Source: Scytalidium lignicola (lineage: Eukaryota > Ascomycota > Leotiomycetes). From it: a stretch of DNA of 11,817 bases. The stretch lies in assembly GCA_002812745.2 (NCBI GenBank), contig NCSJ02000640.1, positions 1-11,817 on the forward strand, in the 5' to 3' direction. Positions within the stretch are counted from its first letter, which is position 1. Every line of letters begins with the position of its first letter. Under the pieces are notes generated by a model. The model was not told where the DNA came from and made no database searches. It saw only the letters and a program-made list of their open reading frames with translations. A program made the translations under genes and the position numbers. Shown here piece by piece: positions 7,146 through 11,817 of this stretch.

Positions 7146-9149
7146 ATGGCCTCTCTAAATCTGGTCGAGATATCCATAGACGATCTGCAAAATGCTCTTA
7201 CGTCTGGATTGATCACCAGTGTCGAACTGGTGGCCCGGTACTTACATCGTATTAGTAAATATGACTCTCGGGACATTTGCCTGAATTCAATCCCAGTCTT
7301 AAACCCTAATGTCTTCCAAGAATCAGCAGCTTCTGATGAGCGCCGTAGGGCAGGTTTACCGCCACGTCCTCTAGAAGGCATTCCATTCACAGTTAAAGAC
7401 AGCTACAAAGTTAAGGGCATGACTGTTGCGTCAGGATCAGCTGCCTTTCAATCTTTAGTCGCAAATGAAGACGCGTTCACCGTCGCACAGCTTCGAAATG
7501 CAGGAGCGGTGTTGATTGGGAAGACGAATATGCCACCCATGGCGGCAGGTGGTATGCAGCGAGGTGTGTATGGTAGAGCGGAAAGTCCATATAACTTGGA
7601 ATATCTCACTGCTGCATACGCATCTGGATCTTCAAATGGGTCAGCAACTGCGACTTCTGCTAGTTTCTGTGCGTTTGGAATGGCGGAGGAAACAGTCTCT
7701 TCCGGTAGATCTCCTGCTTCGAATAACGGTCTTGTCGCGTATACGCCTTCCAGAGGTGTGATATCTATTCGAGGGAATTGGCCATTATACGTTACGTGTG
7801 ATGTGATTGTGCCGCACACTAGGACGGTTACGAACTTGCTCACTCTCCTAGATGTCCTCGTTGTCAAAGATGATATTAATGAGGGTGATTTTTGGAGAAG
7901 TCAACCATATGTTACACTTCCATCTCTCGCCGAGCTTCGACCCTCATCATTCCGAAATTTGAAGGACAGTGAGTCACTTCACGGCAAGAGAATTGGAGTA
8001 CCTAAGATGTATATTAGCGGTGAGGATCCTCAGGCTCGCGCAGTCTATACAAAACCATCTGTGATAGCACTCTGGAAGGAGGCACGAGCATGTCTTGAGG
8101 GATTAGGTGCCAAAGTTGTGGAGGATGACTTTCCAGTTGTGAGCAATTATGAGAAACATGGACCTCACGAAACGCTCAATGTTCCAGGCCTACCTGAAAA
8201 TTGGGCTAAACTTGAGAGAAGTACCATCATCGCCTATAGTTGGGAGGACTTTCTTCTTGCCAACAAGGATCCTGTGCTCTCAACCCCAGCTACAATTGAC
8301 ACAACCCGGATCTTTCCTCGAAGCATTGAGGAGGTCCAATGGAAGTATAGTGAAATGCCTAATCTCGTGCAGTACGATACTATCTTTGACGTGTTGAAAG
8401 AGAGGACAGTGCCAATATATGAACTCCCAGGTTGCAAGGATGCTCTTCTTGCGCTTGAAGCAGCGCGAAAACGGGATTTAGAGGATTGGATGGACCAAAA
8501 TAACCTCGATCTCGTTGTTATCCCTGCTAACGGTGATGTTGGGCGCGCCGATACCGACATCAAGGACGAGTCTGCGAAGCATGCTTGGATGAATGGTGTC
8601 AAGTACTCAAATGGAAATCGTGCTTTGAGGCATTTGGGCATTCCAACCGTGACTGTCACAATGGGAGTTATGGAAGATACAAAAATGCCAGTCGGGCTCA
8701 CGTTTGTATCCAGAGCTTATGATGATTGCAATTTATTGAAGTATGCTTATGCATACGAAACGGCTTCGAAGAAGCGTTGCCCACCTCCGTTAACCCCAGC
8801 TCTTCACAGTGATTTAATACCTTTGCAGAAGAGGACCATCAGTCAAGAGGTGAAGCCTATTACATTGACAGTAACAAGCGAGAAAATAAGGTTTGGAGAT
8901 GTAGTGATGGTCAAGCTCTCTGGTCATTCCTCGGAGGCCACCTCGCTGGAAGTGTATGTTGATGGAAACCTCGTGGACGGAGTTAAAATGGAGATTGATG
9001 GTAGTTGGGTTATCAGTGCTTCAAGTCATATTCCGGAAGTTGAGACACATGTAAAAACCGAGGCAACCATACCAAGAGATCAAGTAATGGTTGTAGTTCT
9101 TGCTAGGAGTCATGGCAGCGTAGTTGCCGGAGCTTTGGCTTTGTTATAA
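7146..9149 (+). CDS. Amidase signature family hydrolase, single exon, apparently intact
   Basis: The 667-residue product belongs to the amidase signature superfamily, which hydrolyses amide bonds by a Ser-cisSer-Lys triad. All three residues are visible with normal spacing: Lys84 in FTVKDSYK, cis-Ser162 in GSSNGS, and nucleophile Ser186 in ETVSSGRSPAS. GKTNMPP near 125-131 is another family landmark. The fungal variant ETVSSGRSPASNNGLVAYTP replaces the bacterial TGGSIRxPAS pattern. The core ends near residue 550; a further 100 or so residues look beta-rich (alternating hydrophobic strands such as SLEVYVDGNLVDG) and are an extra domain of unknown role. The start ATG has a good fungal context (AAACATGGCC). 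No signal peptide or membrane segment is seen, suggesting a cytosolic enzyme. It is convergent with the transporter 230 bp away. Substrate is unknown; a GatA-type role is less likely because of the tail and length. Confidence 0.92.
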   Translation: MASLNLVEISIDDLQNALTSGLITSVELVARYLHRISKYDSRDICLNSIPVLNPNVFQESAASDERRRAGLPPRPLEGIPFTVKDSYKVKGMTVASGSAAFQSLVANEDAFTVAQLRNAGAVLIGKTNMPPMAAGGMQRGVYGRAESPYNLEYLTAAYASGSSNGSATATSASFCAFGMAEETVSSGRSPASNNGLVAYTPSRGVISIRGNWPLYVTCDVIVPHTRTVTNLLTLLDVLVVKDDINEGDFWRSQPYVTLPSLAELRPSSFRNLKDSESLHGKRIGVPKMYISGEDPQARAVYTKPSVIALWKEARACLEGLGAKVVEDDFPVVSNYEKHGPHETLNVPGLPENWAKLERSTIIAYSWEDFLLANKDPVLSTPATIDTTRIFPRSIEEVQWKYSEMPNLVQYDTIFDVLKERTVPIYELPGCKDALLALEAARKRDLEDWMDQNNLDLVVIPANGDVGRADTDIKDESAKHAWMNGVKYSNGNRALRHLGIPTVTVTMGVMEDTKMPVGLTFVSRAYDDCNLLKYAYAYETASKKRCPPPLTPALHSDLIPLQKRTISQEVKPITLTVTSEKIRFGDVVMVKLSGHSSEATSLEVYVDGNLVDGVKMEIDGSWVISASSHIPEVETHVKTEATIPRDQVMVVVLARSHGSVVAGALALL

Positions 9150-9379
9150 CATCATACTCTTGAATTGTGCACTGTACTTCATGGTGTCACTTATCTCTCT
9201 ACAAAAACTCATAGTATTGGCGTAGTTTAGACTTTAGGTTGAAGTAGGAAATAAGGGTACACGATGGATCAAGTTAGATGAATCTATGAATAAGCCGACA
9301 ATGATCTCAATTCTCCATATTTCCTATTGTAGTTCTTTCTACAAAAACTATCTCCGTTGATATTAATCATTAAGATCCC
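9150..9379. other. Convergent intergenic region, shared 3' ends
   Basis: These 230 bp separate the stop of the amidase from the stop of the oppositely oriented transporter and must hold both 3' ends. A CTACAAAAACT word occurs twice (near 9199 and 9339). No further gene is seen. Confidence 0.5.
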
Positions 9380-10410
9380 TCATGCCTTCTTCTCATCCAC
9401 TTCCGTGCAGCTGATTGTCATCGGGATCTTGCTTTTAAGGACGGCGTGCACTCCAGAGTTGGCATTATGATCCTGTACCTCAGTGAGCCTGGCACCAATT
9501 CCATGGCAGACATGCGTCTTGAATTTCCATGCTGGGACTTTATCTTGGAATAACTCATCAAGTTCCTCAAGACTTCGGTTAGCGCATTCCGGAACGAAGT
9601 AGTACCGGTAGACGAAGAAGGTGGGAACGAGGGAGAAGGAGCCGTAGATAAAACCAACTTTGACTTGAAGATTGCTAGGTTCATTCTGCACGTACGGGTT
9701 GATGTAGCTGACCAGAAGCACGGTGATGAAACTAAAGGTTGAGGCAATACTGATTGTCTTTTCACGGAGTTGAAGTGTAGGGACTTCGGCTGTAACAATC
9801 CATACGCAGGAGGCCCAACCCAGATTTCCAAGGAAGGACCAGATGAGTAAAAGTGCGAGCAAAAATTGAGCAATTGGTCCGCCATTGACATGAGTGAATC
9901 CAGAAACTCCAGCCGTTACCCAGAGTCCGATCCACATACCGATTGCTGACACGATCATGAGCGGCCGGCGGCCAACTTTATCAGCCAAGACGAAAGCAAA
10001 GCAAGAACCACCAATAGCCATAGCCGTCCTGGCCATCGAGGATGCGAGGGGATCTGTAACGCCAACCTGTTGGAGGAAAATGACGCTGTACGAGAGCATA
10101 AAAGCATTTCCAGAAAGCTGCTGCAAAACCTGAACACCGGTTGCTATCATTGTGCGACGTCCATTGCTACCTTTGAAACAGTCCATGTAGGTTGCGACTC
10201 GGTGCAGATCATCTTGTTCCCGAACAGCTTCTTGAGTGAGTCGAAGCTCCTCATCTACTTCTTCTGGTGTGGCAACTCCTTTACGAATATAAGTGAGAGC
10301 CTTTTTTGCATCATCATGGCGGTCGTGCAATATGAGCCACCGTGGGGATTCGGGCATGAAAAATATAACAACTAGCATCAACAGCGGGAAGACCATTTGA
10401 ACAAGTAAGA

Positions 10411-10460
10411 CTAAAACGGTATTATTAGTAGAAATGACGACTGTAAAGGACATCACCCAC
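10411..10460 (-). other. Intron 3 of the MFS transporter (50 nt)
   Basis: Donor GTGGGT, acceptor TTTTAG, with TACTAATAATACC as branch region. Removal restores WSWRIVLLVQMVFP across a split codon (phase 1); without it a TGA follows WSWRIGG. Confidence 0.85.
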
Positions 10461-10635
10461 CAATCCTCCAGCTCCATTCAGTTGAGCCGTGGTCAGCGAC
10501 AGAGCCGAAAACAATGCCTTTAGCCACAAGAACACCTCCCATTTCCCACCACGAGAATAGATTTACCAAAGATCCTCTGATAGCTGGAGGTGATAGCTCG
10601 GACATGTACATTGGAATATTGTTGATTTCAATACC

Positions 10636-10685
10636 CTGTCGACTGGTGAACTGGAGCAAACAATTATGTACTGCGCACAACTTAC
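10636..10685 (-). other. Intron 2 of the MFS transporter (50 nt)
   Basis: Donor GTAAGT and acceptor GACAG. Removal joins GRTINAVSM to GIEINNIPMYMSE in phase 0, as expected for the family. No clear branch consensus. Confidence 0.88.
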
Positions 10686-11057
10686 CATTGATACCGCGTT
10701 GATCGTACGCCCAGCCATCACACCCCAGTAGTTAGGAACTGCATTCTGGATCACCATTCCAATGAGTCCTACAACAACGATCATAACAATGGATCCTCGA
10801 CGCCCGAATTTTGAGATGACCGGCCCGGCGAGCATAGCGCCAACTGCCATATCAGCATTTGCGGTTCCTGAGCCTGCTGATAGCCAACTGGAAGGAATCC
10901 AATACTTGCCCGTCTTCTCATTCATCTCGCCATAAGTTTCAATAAAGTTGGGGACTGTGAGGACAGTTGCCCACCATCCATTGTCAATTCCGAAATTCTG
11001 TTGCTGATTAGCACCTTTTCAATTGGACGAGTGAGAAACTCATACGATAGCTCCAAT

Positions 11058-11118
11058 CTATGGTATCAAGTCAGTCCGAATTTGCTTTATTATTAGGGTG
11101 CTTTGCCAATTAACTTAC
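11058..11118 (-). other. Intron 1 of the MFS transporter (61 nt)
   Basis: Donor GTAAGT, acceptor ATAG, and a CTGAC branch site about 13 nt before the acceptor. Removal joins LFMFIS to IGAIV, the expected first membrane segment, in phase 0. Confidence 0.8.
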
Positions 11119-11202
11119 AGAGATAAACATGAACAGGGTGAAGAGCCTCGGTGTCAGCTCTCTATATAGAGCCGACCTGTTGAGAAATGCCGTTATAGCC
11201 AT

Positions 11203-11637
11203 AATGAAAAAGTGGTCACAATTTGTGTAGTCGCTATGAAGACAAATTTCTCGTTCTCAGCTGAGTGGCCACAGTACTCAAAATGCAATTTTGAAATCGG
11301 GAAAATGATCTTTATATCTTGTTTTCGAGCGCTCAACTAGCCTCTGAAGGAACAAACCGTAGATAAGAACAATTGATAGGCTTGGATGAGCAAGATCTTT
11401 GATATCGAATATGGAAGATATCAGATTTCTTGAGGGCCGACTTCTACTGGCAGTTCCCCTCAAAGACTAGTCTAGTAGAATGGCTTGGTGCGGGAAAGAT
11501 AAAGCTGGAGAAGGTCGCGTTCTGCACATTTCAGCCACTGAGAGGGCAAAGTTACAAATCGCAGTGATCATAGTGGTATACCAACCGGTGAAGCTGGCTA
11601 TTCTTCCCCTGTATATGATGGTAACGTAATTCCCTGT
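11203..11637. other. Upstream region of the transporter, no gene seen
   Basis: These 435 bp lie between the transporter start and the pogo-like element and should hold the transporter promoter. Open frames of 61 and 80 codons on the minus strand (11278-11463, 11467-11709) show no conserved features, and the second runs into the transposon end, so it is unlikely to be real. Confidence 0.45.
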
Positions 11638-11654
11638 TAGCCGGACCACCCCCA

Positions 11655-11666
11655 TAGCCGGACCAC
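11655..11666. repeat. Second copy of a 12-bp direct repeat at the transposon end
   Basis: TAGCCGGACCAC repeats exactly the sequence at 11638-11649, with a 17-bp period. It may be a transposase binding site. Confidence 0.6.
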
Positions 11667-11739
11667 TTCCCCACCAAATCATCAATTTCATCAACACCAT
11701 CAATTTCAATTAATTATTTTTCAACCAAAACACGCTCTA

Positions 11740-11817
11740 ATGACTAAAATGCCACCTGCAGAACAAGAAGGAAGGATCCTTCTTGCTATAAACGCGATTA
11801 AAACAAAGCAAATTACG
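11740..11817 (+). CDS. N-terminus of a pogo/Fot1-like transposase (3' partial)
   Basis: An ATG at 11740 opens 26 codons to the window edge. The reading MPPAEQEGRILLAINAIK, then KQIT, is the typical beginning of the psq/CENP-B-type helix-turn-helix of fungal pogo-family (DDE_1) transposases, in which EGRI.LAI.A+ is followed by a short helix and a sequence ending in RIY.VP..TL. The second ATG at 11749 is an equally possible start. Whether the rest of the gene is intact is not visible. The enzyme would bind its own ends and cut and paste the element. Confidence 0.72.
   Translation, partial: MTKMPPAEQEGRILLAINAIKTKQIT

Larger units (their letters stand above)
9380..11202 (-). pseudogene. Sugar-porter MFS transporter, four exons, two in-frame TGA codons near the start
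   Basis: Spliced as 11202-11119, 11057-10686, 10635-10461 and 10410-9380 the frame is 554 codons with all junctions in phase, the normal length of a fungal sugar/H+ symporter in the plasma membrane. Family landmarks: FGRRGS (loop 2-3), a PMYMSELSPPAIRG stretch, PESPRWL after the sixth membrane segment, DKVGRRPL (loop 8-9), and PECANRSLEELDELF at the C-terminal end of segment 12, followed by VPAWKFKTHVC as in maltose/alpha-glucoside-type permeases. Exon 2 starts IGAIV, as expected for membrane segment 1, but the codons at 11042-11040 and 11021-11019 are TGA, and the usual GYD-like motif is missing before FGIDNGWW. Everything downstream is intact. Either the gene died recently, or a very short unusual intron removes the stops. 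Substrate cannot be predicted. Confidence 0.8.
11638..11817 (+). mobile_element. Left end of a pogo/Fot1-like DNA transposon (runs off the window)
   Basis: The sequence from TA at 11638 has two copies of TAGCCGGACCAC (11638-11649 and 11655-11666, 17 bp apart), then a short AT-rich leader, then a transposase start at 11740. A motif repeated close to the end is common in pogo/Fot1-type ends. The exact terminus and target duplication (TA expected) cannot be fixed without the other end. Confidence 0.6.

Noticed and set aside
7448..7867. Minus-strand open frame of 139 codons opposite the amidase
   Set aside because: It is the shadow of strongly conserved amidase motifs on the plus strand; the same holds for 8234-8701, 7516-7761 and 8149-8397.
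9195..9350. Repeated word CTACAAAAACT in the convergent intergenic region
   Set aside because: Only 11 bp in AT-rich 3' sequence; chance or 3'-end signals are enough to explain it.
9418..9891. Minus-strand open frame of 157 codons in another frame of the transporter
   Set aside because: It overlaps the well-supported transporter exon 4 and has no family features of its own.
11758..11785. Palindrome GAAGGATCCTTC inside the pogo transposase start
   Set aside because: It is explained by the codons for EGRILL and is not flanked by other regulatory signs.
1..11817. CRISPR array, rRNA, tRNA or bacterial operon signals
   Set aside because: No regularly spaced repeats or RNA gene signatures were seen, and introns and gene families point to a fungus.

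Overview
The window looks like an accessory, transposon-rich stretch of a filamentous ascomycete genome (Pezizomycotina; the exact class cannot be set from the sequence alone). The reasons are short GT-AG introns of 50-61 nt with fungal-type splice and branch sites, a fungal NRPS condensation domain, a DUF1749-type esterase, a fungal amidase-signature enzyme, a sugar-porter MFS gene and two families of fungal DNA transposon. Much of the DNA between genes is AT-rich and decayed.

Left part (1-4382). The end of a nonribosomal peptide synthetase, essentially one condensation domain, enters from the left edge and stops at 1293. About 1.3 kb of AT-rich, mostly featureless DNA follows. Next is an alpha/beta-hydrolase of the DUF1749 family (the family of the siderophore esterase SidJ), whose single frame is interrupted by an in-frame TAG at 3351-3353 and has another TAG directly ahead of the conserved N-terminus. 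After it lies a short, frameshifted remnant that resembles the C-terminal part of DUF3435 proteins.

Middle part (4486-7018). A complete but dead Tc1/mariner-type element of about 1.26 kb is bounded by perfect 31-bp terminal inverted repeats with TTA on both flanks. Its transposase frame on the minus strand carries three nonsense codons. To the right lie about 1.3 kb with no assignable gene, although the last 470 bp hold a long open frame without a start codon.

Right part (7146-11817). An apparently intact single-exon amidase with its whole Ser-cisSer-Lys triad sits tail-to-tail with a four-exon sugar transporter on the minus strand. The transporter is well preserved except for two in-frame TGA codons in the region coding for the first membrane segment. 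At the right edge a pogo/Fot1-like transposon begins, with a duplicated 12-bp motif followed by the first 26 codons of its transposase.

Overall, of the recognisable genes only the amidase is clearly intact and complete. The NRPS piece and the right-hand transposase are open as far as seen but cut by the window edges. The esterase, both older mobile-element genes and probably the transporter are broken. Three of the four TAG nonsense codons have a likely ancestral codon that differs by a CpA-to-TpA change, which is what repeat-induced point mutation produces. No intact operating pathway can be claimed; a decayed secondary-metabolite or siderophore-related locus is a reasonable but unproven reading.
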